Numbered from the stretch's first letter, positions 17,210 through 25,718 are shown. The stretch: DNA of 64,000 bases from Streptacidiphilus jeojiense (GCF_000719095.1 NZ_JOEH01000034.1:29942-93941), one strand, 5' to 3'. Program-made: numbers and translations. The notes: generated from the sequence alone by a model not told the origin.

Positions 17210-17533
17210 ATGCCCTACCTGCTGCTCGCCCTCGCCATCGGCAGTGAGATCTGCGCGACGGTCTCGCTGAAGTACTCGGAGGGCTTCAGCCGGCTGCTGC
17301 CCAGCCTGGTGGTGGTGGTCGGCTACGGCCTCTCGTTCGTGTTCCTGGCCCAGGCGTTGAAGCACATACCGGTGAGCACCGCCTATGCGATCTGGTCCGG
17401 AGCCGGCACCGCGGTGGTCGCTGCGGTCGGCTTCGCCTTCCTCGGCGAGGGAGTCAACGCCCTCAAGCTGGCCGGGATCGGCCTGATCATCGCCGGGGTG
17501 GTGGCGCTCAACCTGGGCGGGGCGTCGCACTGA
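17210..17533 (+). CDS. Small multidrug resistance (SMR) family transporter
   Basis: A 107-residue protein with four transmembrane helices, the usual SMR size. The essential membrane-embedded Glu is at residue 13 (GSEICATVSLKYSEGF) and the dimer-contact helix reads YAIWSGAGTAVVAAVGFAFLGE. SMR proteins work as antiparallel dimers that exchange protons for cationic drugs, guanidinium or similar compounds. The ATG at 17210 gives the family-standard N-terminus; a GTG at 17192 would add six residues. Confidence 0.9.
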   Translation: MPYLLLALAIGSEICATVSLKYSEGFSRLLPSLVVVVGYGLSFVFLAQALKHIPVSTAYAIWSGAGTAVVAAVGFAFLGEGVNALKLAGIGLIIAGVVALNLGGASH

Positions 17534-17572
17534 CGTTCCATCAGCACCGGGGCGCCATGGCACTATCGACGC

Positions 17573-18748
17573 GTGACCGAGCAGACGGCCGAACTCGAGG
17601 ACGCCGACCACCCGGAAGCGGCGGCGCAGGTCGCCGAGAAGCGCGTCACCAACGCCGAGCTCTTCTTCGACCTGGTCTTCGCCCTGTGCGTCACCCAGGT
17701 CTCGGCGCTGCTGCACGCCCACCACGGCTGGGCCGGCGTCGGCCACGCGCTGATCGTCTTCGTCCCGGTCTACTGGGCCTGGGTCGGCACCAGCGTCCAG
17801 GCCAGCACCCATGACATCGACAACCCGGTGGACCGGCTCACCATCTTCGCGGTCGGCCTCTGCGGCCTGTTCATGGCGCTCTCGGTGCCCCACGCCTACG
17901 GCTCCCGCGGGCTGCTGTTCGGCTGCTCCTACCTGGCCGCGCGGCTGGTGCTGGCCGGCCGGGTGGCCGCCATCGGCGGCCAGCTGGTCAGCCCGTTCGG
18001 CATGGGCGCCCTGGTCACCGGGCCGATGATGGTGATCGGCGGCGCCCTGCACGGGGGCGCGAGGACCGTCCTGTGGGCGGTGGCGGCCGCGCTGGACCTG
18101 GCCACGCCGGTGCTGGCCCGGAGACGGCTGCTGGGGGTTCAGGTCCACCCGGCCCATCTGCCCGAGCGGTTCACCCTGTTCCTGCTGCTCGCGCTCGGCG
18201 AGACGGTCATCTCCGTCGGCGCCCCGCTGGCCGCCGCGGCCCACCTCACCGCCGCCGAACTGGTCGCCGTGGCCGTCTCGTTCGTGCTCATCGGCGGACT
18301 GTGGTGGGTCTACTTCGCCTACGCCGCCGACGCCATGCGGCACGCCGTGACCGTCGCCGCGGTCCGGGTCGACATCGTCCGGCAGGTGCTGTCGTACGCC
18401 CATCTCAGCCTGATAGCCGGGATCATCGCGGTCGCCGTCGGCCTCACCGAGTCGGTGGCCCACCCCGGCCTGCGGCTCGGCACCGGCAGCGGCTCGCTGC
18501 TGGTCGGCGGCTGCGCGCTCTACCTCGCCACCTTCGGCTACACCCGCTGGCGGATGTTCCGGCGGCTCTCGACGACCCGTCTGATCGCCGCCGGGGTCTG
18601 CCTGCTGCTGCTCCCCGCCGGGGTCTGCCTGCTGCTGCTCCCCGCCGTGCCCCTGCTGCCCGCGCTGGCCACCCTCGGCCTGCTCGCCGCGCTGGTCGTC
18701 GGCCTGAACGTCTGGGAGCAGCAGATCCGGATCACCCGGTCCGAATGA
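17573..18748 (+). CDS. Low-temperature-requirement A (LtrA) family membrane protein
   Basis: A 391-residue polytopic membrane protein with the LtrA family opening NAELFFDLVFALCVTQVSALL and HDIDNPVDRLTIFAVG. Ten or more hydrophobic segments are visible. The biochemical function of the family is unknown. Near the C-terminus a helix is lengthened by a perfect 27-bp tandem duplication (18590-18643) that doubles the peptide GVCLLLLPA. The GTG start at 17573 gives a normal acidic N-terminus. Confidence 0.85.
   Translation: MTEQTAELEDADHPEAAAQVAEKRVTNAELFFDLVFALCVTQVSALLHAHHGWAGVGHALIVFVPVYWAWVGTSVQASTHDIDNPVDRLTIFAVGLCGLFMALSVPHAYGSRGLLFGCSYLAARLVLAGRVAAIGGQLVSPFGMGALVTGPMMVIGGALHGGARTVLWAVAAALDLATPVLARRRLLGVQVHPAHLPERFTLFLLLALGETVISVGAPLAAAAHLTAAELVAVAVSFVLIGGLWWVYFAYAADAMRHAVTVAAVRVDIVRQVLSYAHLSLIAGIIAVAVGLTESVAHPGLRLGTGSGSLLVGGCALYLATFGYTRWRMFRRLSTTRLIAAGVCLLLLPAGVCLLLLPAVPLLPALATLGLLAALVVGLNVWEQQIRITRSE
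18590..18643 (+). repeat. Perfect 27-bp tandem duplication inside the LtrA-like gene
   Basis: Two adjacent identical 27-bp units (18590-18616 and 18617-18643) encode a doubled GVCLLLLPA segment in a transmembrane helix. The frame is kept. Absence of any difference between copies suggests a recent slippage event. Confidence 0.95.
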
Positions 18749-18752
18749 TGAA

Positions 18753-18795
18753 ATTCATGCAGTCGCTCATTGATCGACTGTAGACATTCATGCAG
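18753..18795. promoter_or_regulatory. Direct repeats and dyad upstream of the MFS / ammonia-lyase-like operon
   Basis: ATTCATGCAG occurs at 18753-18762 and 18786-18795 (33 bp apart, about three helical turns). Between them CAGTCG (18760-18765) and CGACTG (18775-18780) form a dyad. The block lies 44-86 bp before the MFS start and after the LtrA-like stop, where a promoter with a regulator site would be expected. The regulator is unknown. Confidence 0.5.
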
Positions 18796-18838
18796 GATGA
18801 GGGGCTATCACGCACGGCCACCACCAGGAGGCACGTAC

Positions 18839-20194
18839 ATGGCCGCCGGCCCCACCGCCCCTCCCGAAGGCACCGCAGCGGACCGGGAACCGCTGCGCGC
18901 CTTCCACCTGCGGATCACCGCCACCACCTTCGGCGCCAACTTCTCCGACGGATACGCCCTCGGCATCATCGGCGCGGCGCTGCCCACGCTCACCACCACC
19001 ATGCGGCTGTCCGGGGTGTGGCAGGGCCTGCTCGGCTCCTCCGCCCTGATCGGGCTGTTCTTCGGCAGCATCGTGCTGGGCCGGGTCGGCGATCTGATCG
19101 GCCGCCAGAAGCTGTACCTCTACAACTTCATCCTGATCACCGTCGCCTCCGCGCTGCAGCTGTGGAGCCACGACCCCGCGGTGCTGTTCGCGCTGCGGCT
19201 GCTGATCGGCTTCGGGCTGGGCGCCGACTACGCCGTCGGCCCCACCCTGCTCTCCGAGTTCGCCCCGCGCCGGCTGCGCGGGGTACTGCTCGGCTCGCTC
19301 ACCGTGCTGTGGACGGTCGGCTACGTCACCGCCAACATCCTCGGCACCTACCTCTCCGAGGGCGACAGCTCGGCCCACTGGCTGCTGGCCAGCGCGGCGC
19401 TACCCGCGCTGTTGGTGCTGCTGATCCGGATCGGCACCCCGGAGTCGCCGAGCTGGCTGGTCAGCCGGGGCCGGGTGGCCGAGGCGCAGGCCATCAGCCG
19501 GCGCTACCTCAAGACCGAGCTCGACGTCGACGCCGCCGCCATCGCCGCACAGACCCTGCCGCACGAGGCCGCCCCACCGGTCCACGGCTACGGACAGCTG
19601 TTCGCGCCGGGGCAGGCCCGGAACACCTGGTTCGGCGTCGCCTTCTACAGCGCCCTGGTGCTGCCGTACTTCGCCATCTACACCTTCGTGCCGACGATCC
19701 TGTCCGGCCTCCAGGTCTCCGACCCCGATCTGCAGAACCTGCTGCTCAACCTGTTCCTGCTGCTCGGCGGCGTGGTCGGGCTGTGGTTCGTGCAGAAGAT
19801 GGGCCGGCGCAGCTTCACCATCGGCTCCTTCGCGGTGCTCACCGCCTCGCTGCTGGCACTGGCCGCGCTCAGCGACGCCTCGGCGGTGCTGCTGATGATC
19901 CCGTTCCTGCTCTACACCTTCGTGATGTCGGGCGCCTCCAACATCACCCAGGTCTATCCGCCCGAGCTGTTCCCGACCGCCCTGCGGGCCTCCGGCGTCG
20001 GATTCCTGAACGGCACCAGCAGGGTGGCCTCGGCAGTCGGTACCTTCGTGCTGCCGGTGAGCCTCAGCGCCCTCGGTGTGGGCTGGTCCATGGTGTGGCT
20101 CGCCGGCGTGCTCGCGCTCGGCCTGTTCGCGAGCCTCGCCTGGGCCCCCGAGACCAAGCACGCATCCACCCAGGAAGGCATCCACCACCCTTGA
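18839..20194 (+). CDS. MFS transporter, sugar/aromatic-acid porter type
   Basis: A 451-residue transporter with 12 predicted helices and MFS motifs GRVGDLIGRQKLYLYN (between helices 2 and 3), FGLGADYAVGPTLLSEFAPRRLRG (helices 4-5) and TQVYPPELFPTALRASG in the second half. It resembles proton-coupled sugar, phosphate or aromatic-acid porters. The ATG at 18839 follows AGGAGG. Its stop overlaps the start of the ammonia-lyase homologue by 4 bp, so the two are translationally coupled and the substrate is probably related to that enzyme. Confidence 0.9.
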   Translation: MAAGPTAPPEGTAADREPLRAFHLRITATTFGANFSDGYALGIIGAALPTLTTTMRLSGVWQGLLGSSALIGLFFGSIVLGRVGDLIGRQKLYLYNFILITVASALQLWSHDPAVLFALRLLIGFGLGADYAVGPTLLSEFAPRRLRGVLLGSLTVLWTVGYVTANILGTYLSEGDSSAHWLLASAALPALLVLLIRIGTPESPSWLVSRGRVAEAQAISRRYLKTELDVDAAAIAAQTLPHEAAPPVHGYGQLFAPGQARNTWFGVAFYSALVLPYFAIYTFVPTILSGLQVSDPDLQNLLLNLFLLLGGVVGLWFVQKMGRRSFTIGSFAVLTASLLALAALSDASAVLLMIPFLLYTFVMSGASNITQVYPPELFPTALRASGVGFLNGTSRVASAVGTFVLPVSLSALGVGWSMVWLAGVLALGLFASLAWAPETKHASTQEGIHHP

Positions 20195-21648
20195 ACGCCC
20201 CGATACTCACCCTCGACGGCGCCTCGCTCACCTCCGCCGAGATCGTGGCCCTGGCCCGGCGGACCGCCCGGGCCAGGATCGACCCCGCCGCCCGTGACCG
20301 CATGCTCCAGGCCCGCCGGACGGCCGAGGAGGTGGTCACCCGCCGCCGCGTCTACGGGTACACCACCGGGGTCGGCGCCAACCGCACCACCGACATCAGC
20401 GAGGCCGCCGCCGACGAGCAGGGCATGCGGCTGCTGCGCAGCCACAGCGGCGCCATCGGCCCGCTGGTCCCGGTCGAGCAGACCCGGGCGATGCTGGCGG
20501 TCCGGCTGAACCAGCTGCTGCGGGCCGGTTCGGCGATCAGCGCCGACGTGGTGGACCGGATCGCCGAGGCCCTCGGCAGCGGCCACGTCCCCGAGGTGCA
20601 CACCTACGGCTCGATCGGCACCGGGGACCTGACCGCGCTGGGCGAACTCGGCCTGGCCCTGGCCGGGGAGCACCCCTGGCGCAAGGGCGAGGGCAGCGGC
20701 CCCGCCCCCGAACCGCTGGCCCTGGACCTCTGGGACGCGCTGCCGCTGATGTCCAGCAGCGCCCTGACCATCGGTCAGGCGGCGCTGGCGCACCACGACC
20801 TGAACGCCCTGCTGGACGCCGTCCCACTGATCGCGGCGCTCTCCCTCACCGTGGTCCACGGCTCCACCGAGCCCTACTCCTCGGTGGTGCACGCGCTGCG
20901 CCCGCACGCCGGCGCGACCCGGCTGTCCGCCCGGATGCGGGACCTGCTCGACCCGCTCCCCTGGGAACCGCCGCTGGTGCAGGACCCGTACGGCTTCCGC
21001 TGCCTGCCGCAGGTGCACGGCGCGGCCCTGGACGCCGCCGACGCGCTGGAGTCCGTCCTCGCCATCGAGATCAACGCCGCCTCGGAGAACCCCCTGCTCT
21101 CCCTGGAGCCCGCCGACTACCACCACCACGGCGGCTTCCACCAGGCCTCGTTGGCGCTGGCCGGGGACCAGCTCCGGCTGGCCGTGCTGGGGACGGCCCA
21201 GCTGTCCACGGCCAGGGTCGGGGTGCTGGTCTCGCCGGTCTTCACCGGCCTGCCGGCCTTCCTGGCCCAGGACGAGGACGGCAGCAGCGGCGTCATGATC
21301 ACCGAGTACGCCGCCCAGTCGGCCCTGGCCGACCTGCGCACCCTGGCCCAGCCGGTGACCCTGGGCCACGCCGTGCTGTCGCGCGGCGTCGAGGAGCACG
21401 CCAGCTTCGCGGCCGGCGGCGCCCGGCACCTGCTGGACAGCGTCGCCCTGTTCCGACTGGTCCTCGCCTGCGAACTGGTCGCCGCCGTCCGGGCGCTGCG
21501 GATGAACGGGGTGATCCTGGACCCGGCGACGGAGCTGGGCCGCTTCCAGCGCGACGCCGGCGCCGTCCTCGACCCCGGGACCGCCGACCGGGACCTGACC
21601 CCGGACGTCGAGGCGGCAGCCGCGCTGTTGGCCCGGCCCTTGCTGTGA
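20191..21648 (+). CDS. Divergent aromatic amino acid lyase homologue with atypical MIO loop
   Basis: A 485-residue member of the histidine/phenylalanine ammonia-lyase superfamily. Kept features: YGYTTGVG (catalytic Tyr loop, about 52), VQDPYGFRCLPQVHGAALDA and SENPLL. The loop that normally reads G-S-x-G-(A/C)-S-G-D-L, whose three residues cyclise into the MIO electrophile, reads GSIGTGDLTAL here (Thr144-Gly145), one residue short and without the Ser. The usual SENK Glu region is also changed (ALADLRTLAQP). Standard MIO chemistry is therefore doubtful. The start is TTG at 20191 in a TTGA overlap with the MFS stop, with AGGAAGG upstream. Substrate unknown; true HutH is elsewhere in the window. 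Confidence 0.85.
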   Translation: MNAPILTLDGASLTSAEIVALARRTARARIDPAARDRMLQARRTAEEVVTRRRVYGYTTGVGANRTTDISEAAADEQGMRLLRSHSGAIGPLVPVEQTRAMLAVRLNQLLRAGSAISADVVDRIAEALGSGHVPEVHTYGSIGTGDLTALGELGLALAGEHPWRKGEGSGPAPEPLALDLWDALPLMSSSALTIGQAALAHHDLNALLDAVPLIAALSLTVVHGSTEPYSSVVHALRPHAGATRLSARMRDLLDPLPWEPPLVQDPYGFRCLPQVHGAALDAADALESVLAIEINAASENPLLSLEPADYHHHGGFHQASLALAGDQLRLAVLGTAQLSTARVGVLVSPVFTGLPAFLAQDEDGSSGVMITEYAAQSALADLRTLAQPVTLGHAVLSRGVEEHASFAAGGARHLLDSVALFRLVLACELVAAVRALRMNGVILDPATELGRFQRDAGAVLDPGTADRDLTPDVEAAAALLARPLL

Positions 21649-21758
21649 AGGCTTGCAGGCGAACGGAGTTGGGGCGGAGGACCCCGGAGGAGCGATGATG
21701 GGGGAAGGCCGTCACCGAGCAGGTGCGACCCGTTACGCAGAAGAAGTAGGGATATGCC

Positions 21759-21956
21759 GTGGGAACGACCGGGACGATTCTGGTGGTGCTCGGCGCCTGG
21801 TTCGTCGGCTCTCTTTTCCTGGGGCTGCTGGTAGGCCGCATGCTGCGTTTCGGCCGCCTGCGCCCGGGCCCCCGCGCGGACGACGCGCCGCCTCCCCCCG
21901 CCCCCGACCCTGCCCGGACCGAGCCTCAGCCCCCGCCGCGGGACGCCCGCCCGTAG
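21759..21956 (+). CDS. Small single-pass membrane protein, unknown function
   Basis: A 65-residue product: one transmembrane helix (ILVVLGAWFVGSLFLGLLVGRML, about 7-29), a short basic stretch, then a Pro/Asp-rich tail. GTG start at 21759 with a weak GTAGGG upstream. Codon use matches neighbouring genes, which supports coding. I do not recognise a family. Confidence 0.6.
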   Translation: MGTTGTILVVLGAWFVGSLFLGLLVGRMLRFGRLRPGPRADDAPPPPAPDPARTEPQPPPRDARP

Positions 21957-22052
21957 CGGTCCGCCGGGGCCGTTCGGCACCGTTCGGCACCTTCGGACGA
22001 ACCTTTTGCTGAAGGGTGGTGAATTCCCGGGCGTCCAGGGGATGATGGCTGC

Positions 22053-22412
22053 ATGACCGCCACGCGTCGTGCCGTCGAGCAGCTAGCGACCTGGCCCGAC
22101 CTCAGCACCGCACCGGCCAGTTGCGGCACCGGATCAGCGATCTTCGCGGACGGCCGCGAGATCGTGCACCTGCACACCGAGCGGGATGCCGACGTGCTGC
22201 TCACCCGCCCGGTGATCGAGCGCATCCACGACGAGCTGGAGCGCTCCACCGCCTTCCGGCTGCATCCGGGTTCGGCCTGGGCCACCGTGCACCTCGACTG
22301 CGACGCCGACGGGGACCTGCTGGTCTCCCTGGTGAGCCTGTGCCTCAAGGCCGACTGCGGCCCCAGCGAGCCCTGCAACATGGGCCGCATCGAGATCATC
22401 CACGCCGCCTGA
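22053..22412 (+). CDS. DUF5519 (luciferase-like domain) protein
   Basis: A 119-residue protein resembling the small actinobacterial DUF5519 family (VEQLATWPDLSTAPASCGTGSAIFADGREIVHLHTERDADVLLT; STAFRLHPGSAWATVHLDCDADGDLLVSLVSLCLKA). The family is often labelled luciferase-like, but no enzymatic role has been shown to my knowledge. Cysteines in ADCGPSEPCNMG near the C-terminus could bind metal or form a disulfide. It is followed by a long palindromic terminator-like repeat. Confidence 0.75.
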   Translation: MTATRRAVEQLATWPDLSTAPASCGTGSAIFADGREIVHLHTERDADVLLTRPVIERIHDELERSTAFRLHPGSAWATVHLDCDADGDLLVSLVSLCLKADCGPSEPCNMGRIEIIHAA

Positions 22413-22425
22413 GTCCTTTGTCTCC

Positions 22426-22497
22426 AGGGGCGCGGGGAACTGCGCTGCCAACCATGCACCTTCGTAGGGCGTTGGCCGCGCAGTTCCCCGCGCCCCT
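22426..22497. repeat. Intergenic palindromic repeat, copy 1 (probable bidirectional terminator)
   Basis: Perfect 20-bp arms at 22426-22445 and 22478-22497 (core GGGGCGCGGGGAACTGCGC), lengthened inward by GCCAAC/GTTGGC with a one-base gap. It lies between convergent genes, so it probably ends transcription in both directions. Confidence 0.85.
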
Positions 22498-22506
22498 CAA
22501 GAGTGG

Positions 22507-23682
22507 TTACGGCAGGTTCCGTGCCATCACGATGCGCTGGACCTGGTTGGTGCCCTCGTAGATCTGGGTGATCTTGGCGTCGCGCATCATCCGCTCCAGC
22601 GGATAGTCCCGGGTGTAGCCGTAGCCGCCCAGCAGCTGTACCGCGTCGGTGGTGATCTCCATCGCCGCGTCCGAGGCGAAGCACTTCGCCGCGGCGCCGA
22701 AGAAGGTCAGGTCCCCGTCGCCGCGCTGGGAGCGGGCCGCGGCCGCGTAGGTGAGCTGGCGGGCCGCCTCCAGCTTCATGGCCATGTCGGCGAGCATGAA
22801 CTGGATGCCCTGGAACTCGGCGATCGCCTTGCCGAACTGCTTGCGCTCCTTGACGTAGCCGGCCGCGTAGTCCAGCGCGCCCTGGGCGATCCCCAGCGCC
22901 TGCGCCGCGATGGTGATCCGGGTGTGGTCCAGGGTCTTCATCGCGGTGGCGAAGCCGGTGCCCTCGGCGCCGATGATGCGGTCGGCCGGGATCCGGACGT
23001 TGTCCAGGTAGACCTCGCGGGTCGGCGAGCCCTTGATGCCCAGCTTCTTCTCCGGCGCGCCGAAGGACACCCCCTCGTCGCCCTTCTCCACCACGAACGC
23101 GGAGATGCCCTTGGAGCGCTTCTCGGGGTCGGTGACCGCCATCACCGTGTAGAACTCGGAGACCCCGGCGTTGGTGATCCACCGCTTGACCCCGTTGAGC
23201 ACCCAGAAGTCGCCGTCGCGCACCGCGCGGGTCTTCATCCCGGCCGCGTCGGAGCCCGCGTCCGGCTCGGACAGGCAGTAGGAGAACATGCCCTGCCCGG
23301 CCGCCAGCGGGGCCAGGTACTTCTGCTTCAGCGCCTCGTCGCCGGAGAGGATCACCGGCAGCGAGCCCAGCTTGTTGACGGCCGGGATCAGCGAGGACGA
23401 GGCACAGACCCGGGCCACCTCCTCGATCACGATGACCGTCGCCAGCGCGTCGGCGCCGGCGCCGCCGTACTCCTCGGGGACGTGCACCGCGTGCAGGTCG
23501 TTGGCGGTGAGCGCGTCCAGCGCCTCCTGCGGGAAGCGGGCCTGCTCGTCCACCTCCGCGGCGAACGGGGCGATCTTGGACTCGGCGAGCGAACGCACCG
23601 CGTCCCGGAGCATCTCGTGCTCCTCGGACACCCGGAACAGGTCGAAGTCCGCGGACCCGTTGGACGAACCATTGGACGCCAT
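22507..23682 (-). CDS. Acyl-CoA dehydrogenase
   Basis: A 391-residue FAD enzyme introducing the alpha-beta double bond in acyl-CoA thioesters. Visible: YCLSEPDAGSDAAGMKTRA (flavin-contact region), WITNAGVSEFYTVMA, RITIAAQALGIAQGALDYA, and the catalytic Glu in ITQIYEGTNQVQRIVMAR, as in short/medium-chain enzymes. Length is normal. ATG at 23682 is chosen; a GTG three codons earlier is possible. A dyad-symmetric sequence just upstream (23697-23716) could be a lipid-metabolism operator. It is divergent from the sugar dehydrogenase gene. Confidence 0.92.
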   Translation of the reverse strand: MASNGSSNGSADFDLFRVSEEHEMLRDAVRSLAESKIAPFAAEVDEQARFPQEALDALTANDLHAVHVPEEYGGAGADALATVIVIEEVARVCASSSLIPAVNKLGSLPVILSGDEALKQKYLAPLAAGQGMFSYCLSEPDAGSDAAGMKTRAVRDGDFWVLNGVKRWITNAGVSEFYTVMAVTDPEKRSKGISAFVVEKGDEGVSFGAPEKKLGIKGSPTREVYLDNVRIPADRIIGAEGTGFATAMKTLDHTRITIAAQALGIAQGALDYAAGYVKERKQFGKAIAEFQGIQFMLADMAMKLEAARQLTYAAAARSQRGDGDLTFFGAAAKCFASDAAMEITTDAVQLLGGYGYTRDYPLERMMRDAKITQIYEGTNQVQRIVMARNLP

Positions 23683-23696
23683 GCGCCTCACCCCAA

Positions 23697-23716
23697 GTTA
23701 TCTACCGTTAAGTAAC
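23697..23716. promoter_or_regulatory. Candidate TetR-type operator before acyl-CoA dehydrogenase
   Basis: Dyad GTTA-N2-TA-N-CG-N-TA-N2-TAAC, 14-34 bp before the acyl-CoA dehydrogenase start. Dyads of this kind are typical of TetR-type regulators of fatty-acid genes in actinobacteria; the assignment here is inference. Confidence 0.4.
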
Positions 23717-23859
23717 ATCTGCTCACTCCAGATTCTAGAGCTTCCGGCGTTCAGTGCGTTGCGTGACCTCCGCAACAGCGTTCAGACTTCGCGGGTAGTA
23801 TCCGCAGGCCCGTCTTACTTGCTCCACACAATCCATCCGGCGGAAGGACGTTCAGCGCC

Positions 23860-25191
23860 GTGAAGATCACCGTCATCGGGACCGGCTACCTGGGGACCAC
23901 CCACGCAGCCTGCATGGCAGAGCTCGGCTTCGAGGTCCTGGGGCTCGACATCCTTCCCGAACGGGTGGCCGCGCTCGCCTCCGGGAACGTCCCGATGTAC
24001 GAGCCGGGCCTGGAGGAGCTGCTGCGCAAGCATCTGCACGGGCTGGAGGGCTCCACCGGGCGCCTGCGCTTCACGACCTCCTGGGAGGAGGTCGGCGACT
24101 TCGGCGACGTCCACTTCATCTGCACCAACACCCCGCAGCGGCGCGGCGAGTTCGCCTGCGACATGAGCTACGTCGAGTCCGCCTTCGACCTGCTGGCTCC
24201 GCACCTGAAGCGGCCGACCCTGGTGGTCGGGAAGTCCACCGTCCCGGTCGGCAGCGCGGACCGGCTCTCCCGCCGGCTGGCCGAGGCCGCCCCGGCCGGC
24301 GCCGCCGCCGAGGTCGCCTGGAACCCCGAGTTCCTGCGCGAGGGCTTCGCCGTCGACGACACGCTGAACCCGGACCGGCTGGTCATCGGCGTCCGCAGCG
24401 CCGAGGCCGAGGCCACGCTGCGCGAGCTCTACGCTCCGCTGATCGACAAGGGCACCCCGCTGGTCGTCACCGACTTCCCCACCGCCGAGCTGGTGAAGAC
24501 CGCCGCCAACTCCTTCCTGGCCACCAAGATCTCCTTCATCAACGCCATGGCCGAGGTCTGCGAGGCCTCCGGCGCCGACGTGGTGCAGCTGTCCGGGGCT
24601 CTTGCCCACGACACCCGGATCGGCGGCCGGTTCCTCAACGCCGGCCTGGGCTTCGGCGGCGGCTGCCTGCCCAAGGACATCCGCGCCTTCATGGCCAGGG
24701 CCGGGGAGCTGGGCGCCGACCAGGCGCTGACCTTCCTGCGCGAGGTCGACTCCATCAACATGCGGCGCCGCTCCCGGATGGTCGAGCTGGCCCGCGAGCA
24801 GTGCGGCGGCGCGCTGCTCGGTCGCCGGATCGCGGTCCTCGGCGCGGCCTTCAAGCCCGACTCCGACGACGTGCGCGACTCCCCCGCGCTCAACGTGGCC
24901 GGACAGCTCCAGCTGCAGGGCGCGCAGGTCACCGTCTACGACCCCAAGGCCATGGACAACGCGCGGAAGATGTTCCCCGCGCTGAACTACGCCGAGTCGG
25001 TGCTGGAGGCCGTCACCGGCGCCCATGTGGTGCTGCACCTCACCGAGTGGCAGGAGTTCCGCTCCATGGACCCGGACGAGCTCGCCGAGGTCGTCGCCGA
25101 ACCGCGGATCCTGGACGGCCGCAACGTGCTCGACCCGCAGCGGTGGCGCGACGCCGGCTGGACCTACCGCGCCCTGGGCCGCCCCAGCTGA
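23860..25191 (+). CDS. UDP-glucose/GDP-mannose dehydrogenase family protein
   Basis: A 443-residue NAD-dependent four-electron dehydrogenase that oxidises a nucleotide sugar to its uronic acid. Rossmann start MKITVIGTGYLGTTHAACMAELG, the WNPEFLREGFAVDD stretch, the central helix ELVKTAANSFLATKISFINAMAE, catalytic Cys in GFGGGCLPKDIRAF, and the C-terminal NAD/UDP domain (RRIAVLGAAFKPDSDDVRDSPAL). Most likely UDP-glucose 6-dehydrogenase giving UDP-glucuronate, a building block for surface polysaccharides, which suits the LCP locus nearby. GTG start at 23860. Ends at a strong hairpin (25235-25270). Confidence 0.92.
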   Translation: MKITVIGTGYLGTTHAACMAELGFEVLGLDILPERVAALASGNVPMYEPGLEELLRKHLHGLEGSTGRLRFTTSWEEVGDFGDVHFICTNTPQRRGEFACDMSYVESAFDLLAPHLKRPTLVVGKSTVPVGSADRLSRRLAEAAPAGAAAEVAWNPEFLREGFAVDDTLNPDRLVIGVRSAEAEATLRELYAPLIDKGTPLVVTDFPTAELVKTAANSFLATKISFINAMAEVCEASGADVVQLSGALAHDTRIGGRFLNAGLGFGGGCLPKDIRAFMARAGELGADQALTFLREVDSINMRRRSRMVELAREQCGGALLGRRIAVLGAAFKPDSDDVRDSPALNVAGQLQLQGAQVTVYDPKAMDNARKMFPALNYAESVLEAVTGAHVVLHLTEWQEFRSMDPDELAEVVAEPRILDGRNVLDPQRWRDAGWTYRALGRPS

Positions 25192-25234
25192 ACCCCGGCC
25201 CAGCTCAAACCGCGCCAGGAATGCACCCGCCGGT

Positions 25235-25270
25235 CCGCCGGTTCTCCCGAGTGACCGGGAGAACCGGCGG
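25235..25270 (+). terminator. Hairpin terminator after the sugar dehydrogenase
   Basis: Perfect 15-bp stem (arms 25235-25249 and 25256-25270, CCGCCGGTTCTCCCG) with a 6-base loop. No T-run follows, as is common in Streptomyces terminators. Confidence 0.8.
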
Positions 25271-25301
25271 GACCGAGGGCCTACGGCCAGGGAGCACACC
25301 G

Positions 25302-25718
25302 ATGAGCAGCTACGGCGACGACGCCACCGTCCGCGCGATCCTGGAGGGCACCGGGGACACCTGGGCGGTGGTCGGGCTCTCCAACAACACCGCACGCGCC
25401 GCCTACGGGGTGGCCAGGGTGCTGCAGCGCTTCGGCAAGCGGGTGGTGCCGGTGCACCCGTCGGCCGAGACGGTGCACGGCGAGCAGGGCTACCCCTCGC
25501 TCTCCGCCGTGCCCTTCCCGGTGGACGTGGTGGACGTCTTCGTCAACAGCAGCCTGGCCGGAGCCGTCGCCGACGAGGCGGTGGCCATCGGCGCCAAGGC
25601 GGTCTGGTTCCAGCTAGACGTCATCGACGAGGACGCCTACCGACGCACCCGCGACGCAGGCCTGACCATGGTGATGAACCGCTGCCCGGCGATCGAGATC
25701 CCCCGCCTGTCCCGCTGA
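25302..25718 (+). CDS. CoA-binding (YccU-like) protein
   Basis: A 138-residue Rossmann-fold protein of the small CoA_binding_2 family: TWAVVGLSNNTARAAYGVARVLQRFGKRVVPVHP, DVVDVFVNSSLAGAVADEAVAIGAKAVWFQLDVIDEDAYRRTRDAGLTMVMNRCPAIE. These resemble the CoA-binding domain of succinyl-CoA synthetase. Physiological role unknown. ATG at 25302 follows AGGGAG. The 3' end is 8 bp from the convergent Uma2 gene. Confidence 0.88.
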   Translation: MSSYGDDATVRAILEGTGDTWAVVGLSNNTARAAYGVARVLQRFGKRVVPVHPSAETVHGEQGYPSLSAVPFPVDVVDVFVNSSLAGAVADEAVAIGAKAVWFQLDVIDEDAYRRTRDAGLTMVMNRCPAIEIPRLSR

